Positions 9,711 to 18,871 of a stretch of DNA of 64,000 bases are shown here, piece by piece. Source of the stretch: Peptostreptococcus russellii (lineage in GTDB: Bacteria > Bacillota > Clostridia > Peptostreptococcales > Peptostreptococcaceae). The stretch spans positions 202,619 to 266,618 of the forward strand of contig NZ_FODF01000002.1 in NCBI RefSeq assembly GCF_900110295.1. The letters run 5' to 3'. Position numbers and translations under genes: made by a program. Positions within the stretch are counted from its first letter, which is position 1; each line of letters begins with the position of its first letter. Under the pieces are notes generated by a model, which had not been told where the DNA came from, made no database searches, and saw nothing but the letters and a program-made list of their open reading frames with translations.

Positions 9711-11057
9711 TTATTTCTTCTGTGCTGCAGCAGCTTTTCTTCTCTTAGCACCGATTTCTCTCTTTGCCTGTCTAATTGCAGGTAATAAAAGTCTTCTTGA
9801 AGGACATATATATGAACATGATCCACATTCTATACAATCCATCGCTCTACGTCTTTCTGCTTCATCAAAGTCATTCTTTAATGAGTATGCACTTATGAAT
9901 AATGGCTGAAGGAATGCTGGACATACGTCTACACATCTACCACACTTGATACAGTTCATTGGTTCTGGAGCTGTAGCCATTTCTTCATCAAGTATTAATA
10001 TACCTGAAGAACCTTTGTTAGTAGATATATCATCTGTATACTGAGCAAGTCCCATCATAGGTCCACCTGCAATCAGTTTTCCTGCCTTAACACCTTCTTT
10101 GATGCCACCGCACTGTTCAATAATTTCGCTGAACTTAGTACCTACTTTTGTTATTAAGTTTTTAGGCTCCTTAATACAAGGACCTGTAACTGTTGTAACT
10201 CTTTCTACTAGAGGCATACCTTCTCTAATAGCATTAGCTATAGCAGCCGCTGTAGCTACGTTATCAACAACAGCCCCTGCAGCTATTGGAAGTGCTCCTG
10301 AAGGAACTTCTCTCCCTGTACAAGCATAAATAAGCTGTTTTTCTGCACCTTCTGGATATTTAACTTGAAGGCTTACAACTTCTACTTCAGGATAAGCTTT
10401 TGCAGCTTCTGTCATGTTCTTAATAGCTTCAGGTTTGTTTACTTCTATACCTATAAAGCCCTTGTGTACATCTAAAGCCTTCATTAAAGCTCTGATACCG
10501 TACACTACCTTGTCAGGATGCTCTACCATTAATCTATCATCTGCTGTTAGATATGGTTCACATTCTGCACCATTTAAAATTACAAACTCCGCCTTTGAAT
10601 CTGGTGGAGGAGATATCTTTACATGGTTAGGGAATGTTGCTCCACCCATACCAACTATACCGGCCTCCTTAACTATAGAAACAATTTCTTCCTTAGATAA
10701 ATCTTCTATATCACCATGTGGTTTAACGCTTTCATGTAGTTCTTCTTTGAAGTCATTTTCTATAACTACACACATAGCAGTACCACCCGGTACGTTACAT
10801 GGCTTAATTGCCTTTACGACGCCGGATACTGATGAATGAATATTAGAAGATACAAACCCTTGAGCTTCACCAATCTTCTGACCAAGTTTAACTTCTTCGC
10901 CAACTTCCACAATGCACTTTGCAGGTGCACCAATATGCTGTTGAAGAGGAATATACACAGTCTGAGGAGCTTTTGCTCTCTCAATTGGTTTCTTGTTTGC
11001 ATACTCTTTTCCATATGGAGGATGTATACCTCCCTTAAAAGTTAAGAGTTTCATCAT
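9711..11057 (-). CDS. rnfC: Rnf complex subunit C, NADH-binding iron-sulfur protein
   Basis: 448-residue peripheral subunit that exchanges electrons with NAD(H). Features in order: an N-terminal barrel region with GGIHPPYGK, an NADH/FMN-binding Nuo51-like fold (GMGGATFPNHVK; NGAECEPYLTADDRLM), a SLBB-like region, and two C-terminal [4Fe-4S] motifs (CIKCGRCVDVCP and CIECGSCSYICP). First gene of the rnfCDGEAB operon. Tandem ATG codons at 11057 and 11054 follow AGGAGG. The second has the better spacing. Confidence 0.95.
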   Translation of the reverse strand: MMKLLTFKGGIHPPYGKEYANKKPIERAKAPQTVYIPLQQHIGAPAKCIVEVGEEVKLGQKIGEAQGFVSSNIHSSVSGVVKAIKPCNVPGGTAMCVVIENDFKEELHESVKPHGDIEDLSKEEIVSIVKEAGIVGMGGATFPNHVKISPPPDSKAEFVILNGAECEPYLTADDRLMVEHPDKVVYGIRALMKALDVHKGFIGIEVNKPEAIKNMTEAAKAYPEVEVVSLQVKYPEGAEKQLIYACTGREVPSGALPIAAGAVVDNVATAAAIANAIREGMPLVERVTTVTGPCIKEPKNLITKVGTKFSEIIEQCGGIKEGVKAGKLIAGGPMMGLAQYTDDISTNKGSSGILILDEEMATAPEPMNCIKCGRCVDVCPAFLQPLFISAYSLKNDFDEAERRRAMDCIECGSCSYICPSRRLLLPAIRQAKREIGAKRRKAAAAQKK

Positions 11058-11275
11058 GTTACCTCCTATTCATAACTAATATTTACTTTTTTCCTCTACA
11101 CTAGTATACAACATTTAAGCCTATAAATCTATATTTTATACTATATTTACTAGTAGTAAGATTGACTATTTTTTGTCTATTGCCTTGTTTTATTAATATT
11201 TTTTGAAATTATTCATTTTTTAAAAAATATTAAGTATTATTTTAGTTAAGCAAACACATATTATGTCCTAACCAT

Positions 11276-11311
11276 AAAAGACCACCTATATAATAAGTGG
11301 TCTTTTTTTTA
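11276..11311 (-). terminator. Bidirectional-looking terminator after pdp
   Basis: Stem AAGACCAC / GTGGTCTT. T-runs are present on both sides (strong on plus, four T on minus). It follows the pdp stop on the minus strand and isolates the deo operon from rnf. The rest of 11058-11335 is AT-rich rnf leader with a TATACT candidate -10 about 40 bases before the rnfC ribosome site. Confidence 0.7.
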
Positions 11312-11335
11312 GTATATTAGTAATGTGAATTTAAA

Positions 11336-12637
11336 CTACTTTAATATTTCTTCTACAATCGGTATTGCATCTACCTCTGTATCTGAGAATGAGAATGTAT
11401 TATAGAATTCTTCTATCCAATCTTCCTTTAATTCTTCATCATGATAAACAGTACATAAAAGATCTCCCTTAGATACCTTATCACCCTTCTTTGCATTCAT
11501 CTTTAGACCTACTGCATAGTTTATAGAATCTTCCTTAGTAGCTCTTCCTGCACCTAAATGCATTGCAAGGATTCCTAACTGCATTGAGTGTATGTTTGAT
11601 ACAAATCCATCTTCTCTTGACTTCATTTCAGTTACAAACTTAGACTGTGGAAGAAGTTTTGTATTCTTAATTTGTTCAACATTTCCACCCTGAGCTTCTA
11701 CCATCTGTAAGAACTTTTCAAATGCCTTACCTGATGATATAGCTTCTTCTAACATCTTTCTTGCTTCTTCCTTAGTATCTGCAACCTTGCCCTGCATTAA
11801 CATTATTTCCCCTGCACACATACAAAGTTCAGTAAAGTCCTTAGGACCTTCTCCCTTTATAGTTTCTACAGCTTCTTCTACCTCAAGGGCATTACCTATA
11901 GTATTTCCTAAAGGCTGATTCATATCTGTAATCATAGCCATTGTATTTCTTCCTAATCTATTTCCTATAGATATCATTGCACTAGCAAGCTTTTTAGCAT
12001 CTTCTACTGTCTTCATAAAGGCACCTTCACCGAATTTAACATCAAGTAATATTGTATTAGATCCAGATGCAAGTTTCTTAGACATTATTGATGATGCTAT
12101 AAGTGGTATAGCATTTACAGTTGCAGTAACATCTCTTAGAGCATAAAGCTTTTTATCGGCAGGAACTAGTTCTCCAGTCTGTCCAATTATCGCAAGACCT
12201 ATTTCATCTACCTGCTTTTTAAATTCATCTTCAGTAAGGAATATATTTAAACCGTCTATTGATTCAAGCTTATCAAGAGTACCACCTGTATGTCCAAGTC
12301 CTCTTCCTGACATTTTAGCAACCTTTAGTCCGCAAGCTGCAACCATTGCACCTAAAGCCATTGAAGTCTTATCTCCAACTCCGCCTGTAGAGTGCTTATC
12401 TGCCTTTATTCCTTCTATACAAGATAGATCTATTACATCTCCGCTATTCATCATTGCTTCTGCAAGTGTAGCTGTTTCTCTTTCGTCCATTCCGTTAAAC
12501 ACTATTGCCATTAAAAGGGCACTTGTCTGATAATCAGGTATACTTCCGTCAGTAACCCCATCAATCCAGAACTGTATTTCTTCATCTGTTAAAGCCTGAT
12601 TTGTTTTCTTCTTTTCTATTATATCTGTAAATCTCAT
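11336..12637 (-). CDS. pdp: Pyrimidine-nucleoside phosphorylase
   Basis: Phosphorolyses uridine, deoxyuridine and thymidine to base plus (deoxy)ribose-1-phosphate. Starting at the ATG at 12637 (MRFTDIIEKK), the protein has 433 residues, the usual length of Bacillus Pdp. GGAGAAAATATT precedes this start. An upstream in-frame extension of 32 residues looks non-conserved. The thymidine phosphorylase signature SGRGLGHTGGTLDKLESI and the phosphate-binding segment KHSTGGVGDKTSM are clear. The C-terminal barrel-sandwich domain carries GRATKEDSINYAVGL and KKGDKVSKGD. Last gene of the deo salvage operon, separated from nupC by a long spacer with hairpins. Confidence 0.94.
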   Translation of the reverse strand: MRFTDIIEKKKTNQALTDEEIQFWIDGVTDGSIPDYQTSALLMAIVFNGMDERETATLAEAMMNSGDVIDLSCIEGIKADKHSTGGVGDKTSMALGAMVAACGLKVAKMSGRGLGHTGGTLDKLESIDGLNIFLTEDEFKKQVDEIGLAIIGQTGELVPADKKLYALRDVTATVNAIPLIASSIMSKKLASGSNTILLDVKFGEGAFMKTVEDAKKLASAMISIGNRLGRNTMAMITDMNQPLGNTIGNALEVEEAVETIKGEGPKDFTELCMCAGEIMLMQGKVADTKEEARKMLEEAISSGKAFEKFLQMVEAQGGNVEQIKNTKLLPQSKFVTEMKSREDGFVSNIHSMQLGILAMHLGAGRATKEDSINYAVGLKMNAKKGDKVSKGDLLCTVYHDEELKEDWIEEFYNTFSFSDTEVDAIPIVEEILK

Positions 12638-12799
12638 AATATTTTCTCCGGTTTCCCGGCCTCCTTTATAAAAATTTAAATAACGATTTCCCAAAGCTAA
12701 ATAATAACAATTTCGAATTATTATTTTAATCAATAAGCTTTTGTTAAAATCTTTATATTATTCCTTTTTAACTCTTTAAAATTTTCCAATTATTTTAAA

Positions 12800-12843
12800 A
12801 ATAATAAAAATAGTTTTAAAGAGAAATGCCGCAATCTCTTTAT
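12800..12843 (-). terminator. Terminator or attenuator hairpin upstream of pdp
   Basis: Perfect 8-bp stem TAAAGAGA / TCTCTTTA (12817-12824 with 12835-12842), then a T/A-rich run on the minus strand. Its position, 160 bases before the pdp start, suggests attenuation of read-through from nupC. Confidence 0.5.
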
Positions 12844-13101
12844 TTTAATATACACTTTTTTATTTAATACTTTTTTAATATACTTTCATATTTTAGAATT
12901 TACTTATCTTTTCATTGTCAATAATATTAATCTTTGTGAATTTTTATACACGACATAGTATTCTCAATTGATATCATAAATCCCACTATATAAATTGTTT
13001 TATATAATCTATATATATGACATACTGAATATTTTACTTTTTTTATACATTTTAGATCTTTAATTATACATTTTTATTGGTTTTTATTTCAGAAAATCCA
13101 T

Positions 13102-13125
13102 CCCCTCGGCTAAAAAACCGAGGGC
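13102..13125 (-). terminator. GC-rich hairpin after nupC
   Basis: Perfect 7-bp stem CCCTCGG / CCGAGGG with an A- or T-only loop. It lacks a following T-run on the minus strand, so it may protect or process the mRNA rather than terminate. Confidence 0.45.
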
Positions 13126-13161
13126 TGAATTTCTTATTTTGGTTAAAATTTTCTACTATAA

Positions 13162-14364
13162 CTATATCAACATTAATAGACCAACTATTAGAGAAGAAAG
13201 TAAACTTACACAGAATCCTCCTACCATACCTCTAATACCTAATCTTGCTAGAGTTGACTTCTTTTCTGGGCAAAGTATAGCTATACCTGATACACACATA
13301 CCTATACTTCCCACATTGGCAAAACCTGCTAGTGATATACAAAGCATTAATGAAGTTCTAGGATCCATTCCTGCTAGTATTGGAGCAAGCTTTCCATATG
13401 CAACGAACTCATTAAGTACAAGCTTAGTACCTAAAAGTTCTCCAGCCTTTAATACATTTCCACCATCAAGTCCCATAAAATATCCTATTGGAGCAAATAT
13501 ATAAGATAGTATTCCTTCTAGTGAAACACCGAAGTTTCCTAATATACCATTTATTAGTGCAACTATAGATATAAATGCTATAAGTGCAGCACCGATAGCA
13601 AATGCCATCTGCATACCGTCCATAGCTCCTGAAGAAAGAGCATCTATAACATTTTCATTCTTACCTTTTCTATCCATCTTTACTTCACCGATTTCATTAA
13701 CCTGTTCAGTCTGTGGACAAATTATCTTAGAAATAATTACTGATCCAACTGGAACTAATGTTGAAGCAATCAGTAAAGCTTCCATTGGTATACCTAAAGC
13801 AACATATCCTGCTATTATACTTACTGACATACTTCCCATACCTGAAACAAGAACTAACATGATTTCACTATCTGTCATTAGTCCAAGATACTTACTTACT
13901 AGTATTGGAGAGTCTGTCTGTCCAAGGAACATATTTGCTACGGCAACAAAACTTTCAACTTCTGAAGTCTTGAATACCTTGCCAAGTAACCATCCTAACT
14001 TAGAAACTATAAATCCTAGCACTCCAAGATAGTAAAGTACACCTACTAAACCAGAGATGAATACTATATTACCTAGTGTCTGGAATGCAAATATAAATCC
14101 TGTTGGAGCTGTTGGAAGTCCTAATGAACCAAATACGAACTGTATACCTTCACTACCATATCCTAATACTGAAGCAACTCCGTCACTTACTTTAGAAATT
14201 ACTGCTCTACCTGCTGGTACTTTTATTATTAGGGCAGCTATAATAAACTGAATAATAAAAGCCTTTAGAACCTGCTTCTTGTCAACAGCTTTTCTGTTAT
14301 ACGAGAATAGGTACATTAGCGCAAGTATTAATATAATACCTACAATATTTAATAAAACCTTCAT
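13162..14364 (-). CDS. nupC: NupC-type concentrative nucleoside transporter
   Basis: 400-residue CNT-family cation:nucleoside symporter in the cytoplasmic membrane. It has eight to ten hydrophobic helices. Family motifs include the N-terminal Nucleos_tra2 region, FGQTDSP-like LGQTDSPILVSKYL (substrate/ion site), a GYVALGIP segment, and the C-terminal NVGSIGMCVSGIA. AGGAGG precedes the ATG at 14364. It lies 51 bases after deoB in the deo operon, so it supplies the nucleosides the neighbouring enzymes degrade. Confidence 0.94.
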   Translation of the reverse strand: MKVLLNIVGIILILALMYLFSYNRKAVDKKQVLKAFIIQFIIAALIIKVPAGRAVISKVSDGVASVLGYGSEGIQFVFGSLGLPTAPTGFIFAFQTLGNIVFISGLVGVLYYLGVLGFIVSKLGWLLGKVFKTSEVESFVAVANMFLGQTDSPILVSKYLGLMTDSEIMLVLVSGMGSMSVSIIAGYVALGIPMEALLIASTLVPVGSVIISKIICPQTEQVNEIGEVKMDRKGKNENVIDALSSGAMDGMQMAFAIGAALIAFISIVALINGILGNFGVSLEGILSYIFAPIGYFMGLDGGNVLKAGELLGTKLVLNEFVAYGKLAPILAGMDPRTSLMLCISLAGFANVGSIGMCVSGIAILCPEKKSTLARLGIRGMVGGFCVSLLSSLIVGLLMLI

Positions 14365-14415
14365 AAAACCTCCTGGTGATTTTTTAAATCCCTTTTTTAT
14401 TTTTTATATTATTTT

Positions 14416-15603
14416 TTATTTAATAACCTCTTTTAAAAAACTTTTGCCAGAAATTTGTCCTGGAGTATCGAATATTTCTGATATTGTCTTAGCTATATCA
14501 GAAAAACTATCTCTAGTCTTAAGATCTACACCTGCTTTTATATTCTTTCCATAAATAAGCATTGGTGTATGTTCTCTCGAATGATCTGTACTTGGAGTCG
14601 AAGGGTCACAACCATGATCTGCGGTTATAATTACAACATCATCATCTTTCATCTTTCCTATCATTTCTCCAAGCTGCTTATCAAAGTCTGTTGCTGCCTG
14701 AGCATATCCTTCTACATCATTTCTATGTCCATACTTCATATCGAAGTCAACAAGATTTACAAAACATAAACCATGGAAATTTTGATCCATTAATCTAAGT
14801 GTAATGTTCATTCCATCTGTATTGTCCTTCATCTTGTTAGTTGACTGAATACCCTTACCAGCAAATATGTCATATATCTTACCTACACCTATTGTATCCA
14901 ATCCCTTTTCAACCATTTCATCCATTACTGTTCTCTGTGGAGGAACTAATGAATAATCGTGTCTATTAGGAGTTCTCGTAAAGTTTCCTTCTTCACCTAC
15001 AAAAGGTCTAGCTATTACTCTACCTACACCTAATCTATCTCCTTGAAGAAGTTCTCTTGCTATTTCGCAGTACTTGTAAAGTTCAGGAACGCTTACAATT
15101 TCTTCATGTGCAGCTATCTGGAATACAGAGTCTGCAGAAGTGTAAACAATTAAATCTCCTGTTTCCATGTGATGTTTTCCATAGTCTCTAATTACATCTG
15201 TACCTGAATATGGCTTGTTACATACACACTTTCTTCCTGTTCTCTTTGAAAATTCTTCAATAAAATCTTCTGGAAAACCATTTGGGAATGTTGGTAAAGG
15301 ACTGTTTGATACTATCCCTGCTATTTCCCAATGTCCTATTGTTGTATCTTTACCCTTAGAAGCTTCTTTCATTCTTGCAAAACTTCCTATAGGAGCAGAT
15401 ACTTCCTTTCCTAATTCAACACCTTCTATATTGAATAGACCCATTTTCTGTAACCATGGTGTGTTGTACTTTTCTGATTTGACGATTGCCGCTAAAGTAT
15501 TGCTACCTTCGTCTCCATATTCCTTTGCATCAGGTAATTCACCTATACCATAGCTATCTAAAACTATAAGGAATACTCTTTTTATCTTATCAGTATTTGA
15601 CAT
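14416..15603 (-). CDS. deoB: Phosphopentomutase
   Basis: Interconverts (deoxy)ribose-1-phosphate and -5-phosphate. 395 residues, normal for the family. Alkaline-phosphatase-fold metal ligands are visible: N-terminal VLDSYGIGELPDA, the phosphorylatable region KGKDTTIGHWEI, and C-terminal ITADHGCDPSTPSTDHSREHTPML. The gene sits between deoC and nupC. The ribosome site is weak (AGAGG about 20 bases upstream), so translation may depend on coupling or a local structure. Confidence 0.96.
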   Translation of the reverse strand: MSNTDKIKRVFLIVLDSYGIGELPDAKEYGDEGSNTLAAIVKSEKYNTPWLQKMGLFNIEGVELGKEVSAPIGSFARMKEASKGKDTTIGHWEIAGIVSNSPLPTFPNGFPEDFIEEFSKRTGRKCVCNKPYSGTDVIRDYGKHHMETGDLIVYTSADSVFQIAAHEEIVSVPELYKYCEIARELLQGDRLGVGRVIARPFVGEEGNFTRTPNRHDYSLVPPQRTVMDEMVEKGLDTIGVGKIYDIFAGKGIQSTNKMKDNTDGMNITLRLMDQNFHGLCFVNLVDFDMKYGHRNDVEGYAQAATDFDKQLGEMIGKMKDDDVVIITADHGCDPSTPSTDHSREHTPMLIYGKNIKAGVDLKTRDSFSDIAKTISEIFDTPGQISGKSFLKEVIK

Positions 15604-15674
15604 ATTATTTCGAGTTATAGCCTCTAATTGCTTAACTCTTCCTCCCTTCGTAATGTATTTACTTTCGGTTAGAT

Positions 15675-16343
15675 TTAATATTCTCCCTTTGTATCCATAC
15701 CCTTAAGCATCTTTACAGCAGAACTTGTTCCTATTCTATCGCATCCTGCTTCTATAAAAGCTATTAAATCTTCAACAGACTTTACTCCACCTGCTGCCTT
15801 CATCTTTACATTTTCGCCAATATGTTTCTTGAATAATAGTATATCTTCCATAGTTGCTCCAGCTGTACCAAATCCAGTAGATGTCTTTATATAGTCAGCT
15901 CCTGCATTTGTAACTGCCTTACACATAGCTATTTTTTCTTCTTCTGTTAAATAACAAGTTTCGATTATTACTTTTAAGATATGACCCTTACAAGCATTCT
16001 TCAAAGTTCTTATTTCTTCTTCAACTTTATCGAAGTCTCCATTTTTAACATCTGATATGTTGACAACCATGTCGATTTCCCCAGCACCATCTGCTAGTGC
16101 ATCTTCAATTTCCTTAACTTTTGATCCAGTTGAGTTGTATCCTAGAGGGAATCCTACTACTGTACAAACATTCAGCTTATCTCCGTACTTTTCCTTTATT
16201 CTCTTTATATATGACTGTGGAACGCATACAGAAGCAGTTTTGTATTCAACCGCTTCATCGCAAAGAAGTTGGATATCTTCCCAAGTTGCAAATGCCTTTA
16301 ACTGTGTGTGATCGATGTGACTTAATATTGATTCTTTATTCAT
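15675..16343 (-). CDS. deoC: Deoxyribose-phosphate aldolase
   Basis: Cleaves 2-deoxyribose-5-phosphate to acetaldehyde and glyceraldehyde-3-phosphate. The ATG at 16343 gives 222 residues, as in Bacillus. GGGAAAGGG precedes it, and an upstream in-frame extension is not conserved. Catalytic landmarks: Asp near 91 (GEIDMVVN), Schiff-base Lys 153 in YIKTSTGF, and the second Lys in KMKAAGGVK. First gene of the deoC-deoB-nupC-pdp operon, with a good promoter just upstream and a divergent regulator. Confidence 0.96.
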   Translation of the reverse strand: MNKESILSHIDHTQLKAFATWEDIQLLCDEAVEYKTASVCVPQSYIKRIKEKYGDKLNVCTVVGFPLGYNSTGSKVKEIEDALADGAGEIDMVVNISDVKNGDFDKVEEEIRTLKNACKGHILKVIIETCYLTEEEKIAMCKAVTNAGADYIKTSTGFGTAGATMEDILLFKKHIGENVKMKAAGGVKSVEDLIAFIEAGCDRIGTSSAVKMLKGMDTKGEY

Positions 16344-16384
16344 TTTATAACCCTTTCCCGACCTCAAATGTTTGTGTTCAAACA

Positions 16385-16424
16385 ATCACTTTTATAGTAT
16401 AAACACATTGAGACCTTTTTGTAA
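16385..16424 (-). promoter_or_regulatory. deo operon promoter with candidate operator
   Basis: Minus-strand -35 TTACAA (16419-16424), 17-bp spacer, -10 TATACT (16396-16401). A 12-bp sequence ATCACTTTTATA (16385-16396, plus strand) covers the -10/+1 region. It recurs exactly at 16652-16663 upstream of the divergent regulator gene. The position fits repressor binding. Confidence 0.6.
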
Positions 16425-16651
16425 TATGATTAACACAATTTGTATTAGTTTTTTACTATAATAATTATCGTTTTTTTCTATAATTATTTTTATAGTATGG
16501 TTTTCCTAAATGCTAAATCTTGTGTCCTTTGATTTAAGTTTTATTTTATTAAAAATTTTATCAATCTATAAATTATAATACACTTTTGTTTTATGTTTGT
16601 CAACGTTTTTCTGTGCGAACTTTAACATTTTTTTCTATTTTCTTTTGAACT

Positions 16652-16702
16652 ATCACTTTTATAACAAAAAAATCTCCCTTTTCTCACAAAATATGATATA
16701 AT
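16652..16702 (+). promoter_or_regulatory. Regulator gene promoter region with second operator copy
   Basis: A second exact copy of ATCACTTTTATA at 16652-16663 precedes a TATAAT -10 (16697-16702) for the DeoR-family gene. No strong -35 is seen. The copy suggests autoregulation. The rest of 16344-16803 is AT-rich and gene-free. Confidence 0.5.
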
Positions 16703-16803
16703 ATATATATCTTTTTAAATACTTAAATATATAATAATCTATGTAATATATATTCTCCCCGAATTTTATATTATATGGATAGAACTTGTAAGGAGGAGAC
16801 AAC

Positions 16804-17598
16804 TTGTCTAAAAAGGAAGATAGAATAAATGGCCTCGTGACCATTTTAAAAGAATCCAACGGTGCTTCAGTAAAAGAGCTTGCCGCTGAATTCGGTGTTT
16901 CTGAAATGACTATCAGAAGAGATTTAAAGGAACTTGAAGAAAGAAATATCATCGACAACTTCTATGGTGCAGCTGTTTTTAATCCTAGAGAAGATAATCC
17001 CTTAAATCTCAAAGATGAGAATGAAATGAACTATACTATTAGTGAAAATTCTCATCTTATGGAGTTTGAAAAAAATAAAATAGGAAAAAAGGCAGTTGAA
17101 TTCATTGAAAATGACGATGTAGTTGCCATAGATGTCGGTACTACCACTGAAAAACTTGCTCAGAATATAGATGATGACCTTAGTTTTACAGCGCTTATTT
17201 TTAGTGCAAATAATCTTATTCATCTTTTAGGAAAACCAAATGTTGAAATCGTCCTGCCAGGTGGTTCATTTCATAGAGATACAGGAATGTTTGAATCATT
17301 GGAAGGTTTATCTATAGTAGACAATACAAGAGCTACTAAGCTTTTCCTTTCAGCAGCAGGAATTCACGATAGATTAGGTCTAACTTGTGCCTATCCATAT
17401 GAAGTTGCCGCAAAAAAAAGAGTGATAAAGAATTCTTTAGAGGTAATTCTATTAGCTGATTCCACAAAGTTCGGTAATGTTTCCCCAGCGTTTATATGTG
17501 ATATCGATTGTGTGGATAAAATAATTACAGACTCAGGCATAAGCGAAAAATGGATTAAAATAATTAGAGAAAAGGGAATAGAATTAATTATTGTATAA
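16804..17598 (+). CDS. DeoR/GlpR-family transcriptional regulator of the deo operon
   Basis: 264-residue DeoR-family repressor. The N-terminal winged helix-turn-helix (about 1-57) has the family signature VKELAAEFGVSEMTIRRDLKELEE. A C-terminal DeoR sensor domain (about 85-260) contains AIDVGTTTEKLA and LPGGSFHRDTGMFE, which in this family bind a phosphorylated sugar. The TTG start at 16804 follows AAGGAGGAGA at proper spacing. Divergent orientation to deoC and the shared 12-bp repeat suggest that it controls the deo operon, with a deoxyribose phosphate as likely inducer. The target is an inference. It is not related to the SorC-type DeoR of Bacillus subtilis. Confidence 0.9.
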   Translation: MSKKEDRINGLVTILKESNGASVKELAAEFGVSEMTIRRDLKELEERNIIDNFYGAAVFNPREDNPLNLKDENEMNYTISENSHLMEFEKNKIGKKAVEFIENDDVVAIDVGTTTEKLAQNIDDDLSFTALIFSANNLIHLLGKPNVEIVLPGGSFHRDTGMFESLEGLSIVDNTRATKLFLSAAGIHDRLGLTCAYPYEVAAKKRVIKNSLEVILLADSTKFGNVSPAFICDIDCVDKIITDSGISEKWIKIIREKGIELIIV

Positions 17599-17665
17599 AT
17601 AAGTTATACTAGCTGCTTATTAATCTCCTTTACTCTGGAGTATGATAATAAAAACCATAATATAA

Positions 17666-17705
17666 AGATAGGGTGTCGAACTTGAATCGATACCCTATTT
17701 TTATA
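17666..17705 (+). terminator. Intrinsic terminator of the DeoR-family gene
   Basis: Stem ATAGGGTGTCGA / TCGATACCCTAT followed by TTTTTAT on the plus strand. Confidence 0.9.
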
Positions 17706-17837
17706 TTTAACAATATTGTAGCATTCACTCTATATTTTATATTAATTTTATACTTTGTATAGATTCATTATATTTTCTATAAATTCTCTATCTTTATTAA
17801 TTTTACATTTACTAAGAACTGTTAATATTCCATCTCT

Positions 17838-18665
17838 TTACTTATATTTTAGTTTATAGAGATCTTTTCTTAAATGCTTTAAAAGAGGCAATTGTTCTCT
17901 TATTTCATAAACTCTTTTTCTATCTATATCTGAATAAATAATTTTTTCATCTGTATCTGCATTTTCTAAAACCTTCCCCCAAGGATCAACAATCATGGAA
18001 TTTGCATAAGATACATAAGACTGACTTTCATCTCTTGCTGGAGATGCTGCTGCCATATAAATCTGATTATCCACAGCCCTCATTCTTAGGGATATTTCCC
18101 AATGAGCAGGTCCAGTTGTCATATTAAATGCAGCAGGAAGAGCCACTAGTTCTGCTCCCATTTCAGATAATATTCTAAAATACTCTGGAAATCTTACATC
18201 ATAACATATTGCTATTCCAATTTTACCAAACTTTGTATCTACTACTGTAAAATCTTTACCCGCTGTTAAAACATCACTTTCCTTAAAATATTGACCACCC
18301 TTGATATTTATATCAAAGAGATGTATCTTTCTGTGACGCCCTATTACTTCTCCAGACTCATTATAAACGTAGCAAGTATTAAATATACTATCTCCTTCTT
18401 TTTCAGGTATAGAACCCGCCACAAGAACTATAGAACACTCCTTTGCAATTTTCATCATTTCTAAAGATGTTTCTCCTGGAAATTCTTCTGCATATACAGG
18501 AAAAGATGAATTATTATAAGGAGAATTAAAAATTTCAGGAAGTATAACTAGGTTGGCACCTTTTTGGGCAGCCTCTCTTATCATATCTTTTGCCTTAGAT
18601 ATATTTTCTTTTTTATTATCTGTTACTTTCATTTGAACTACTGCTAATTTATACTTTTCTATCAT
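17838..18665 (-). CDS. Carbon-nitrogen hydrolase, omega-amidase (Nit2) type
   Basis: 275-residue nitrilase-superfamily amidase. The triad is visible as E44 (LPEIFNSPY), K113 (RKIHLFDI) and C154 (IAICYDVRFPE). Long stretches resemble eukaryotic Nit2/omega-amidase, including the C-terminal TTGPAHWE and AVDNQIYMAAASPARD. That family hydrolyses alpha-ketoglutaramate and alpha-ketosuccinamate to the keto acid and ammonia. AGGAGG precedes the ATG. It is monocistronic between the deo regulator and the wall hydrolase, and context gives no further hint to the substrate. Confidence 0.88.
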   Translation of the reverse strand: MIEKYKLAVVQMKVTDNKKENISKAKDMIREAAQKGANLVILPEIFNSPYNNSSFPVYAEEFPGETSLEMMKIAKECSIVLVAGSIPEKEGDSIFNTCYVYNESGEVIGRHRKIHLFDINIKGGQYFKESDVLTAGKDFTVVDTKFGKIGIAICYDVRFPEYFRILSEMGAELVALPAAFNMTTGPAHWEISLRMRAVDNQIYMAAASPARDESQSYVSYANSMIVDPWGKVLENADTDEKIIYSDIDRKRVYEIREQLPLLKHLRKDLYKLKYK

Positions 18666-18819
18666 AACTTCCTCCTATCAAATTTTTATCTCTTGACTCT
18701 ATCTTAATACATTAAAAGCTATTTATCCACATACTTCAACTTTTTTCTTAATAACTTTTATATATACATTGAATTTTATATGAAAATATATTTTTTATAT
18801 TTACTTTTTTATTTGAAAT

Positions 18820-18856
18820 AAAAAAATAGCACTACGAACTTCGCAATGCTATTAAT
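18820..18856 (-). terminator. Intrinsic terminator of the NlpC/P60 gene
   Basis: Stem AATAGCAYTRCGAA / TTCGTAGTGCTATT with a seven-T run on the minus strand. Confidence 0.88.
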
Positions 18857-18871
18857 ATATTCATTATTTAA

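Larger units (their letters stand above)
12638..13161. other. Long AT-rich spacer between nupC and pdp with two hairpins
   Basis: 524 bp without a gene. Read on the minus strand it holds a GC-rich hairpin at 13102-13125 and a second hairpin at 12817-12842. A TTGACA hexamer lies between them (about 12920), but I find no convincing -10 at normal spacing. Whether pdp is read through from nupC or has its own promoter cannot be decided from sequence. Confidence 0.5.

Noticed and set aside
13102..13125. End of an IS200/IS605 insertion sequence
   Set aside because: Only one hairpin is present. No transposase, partner end or target duplication is visible within the spacer or flanking genes.
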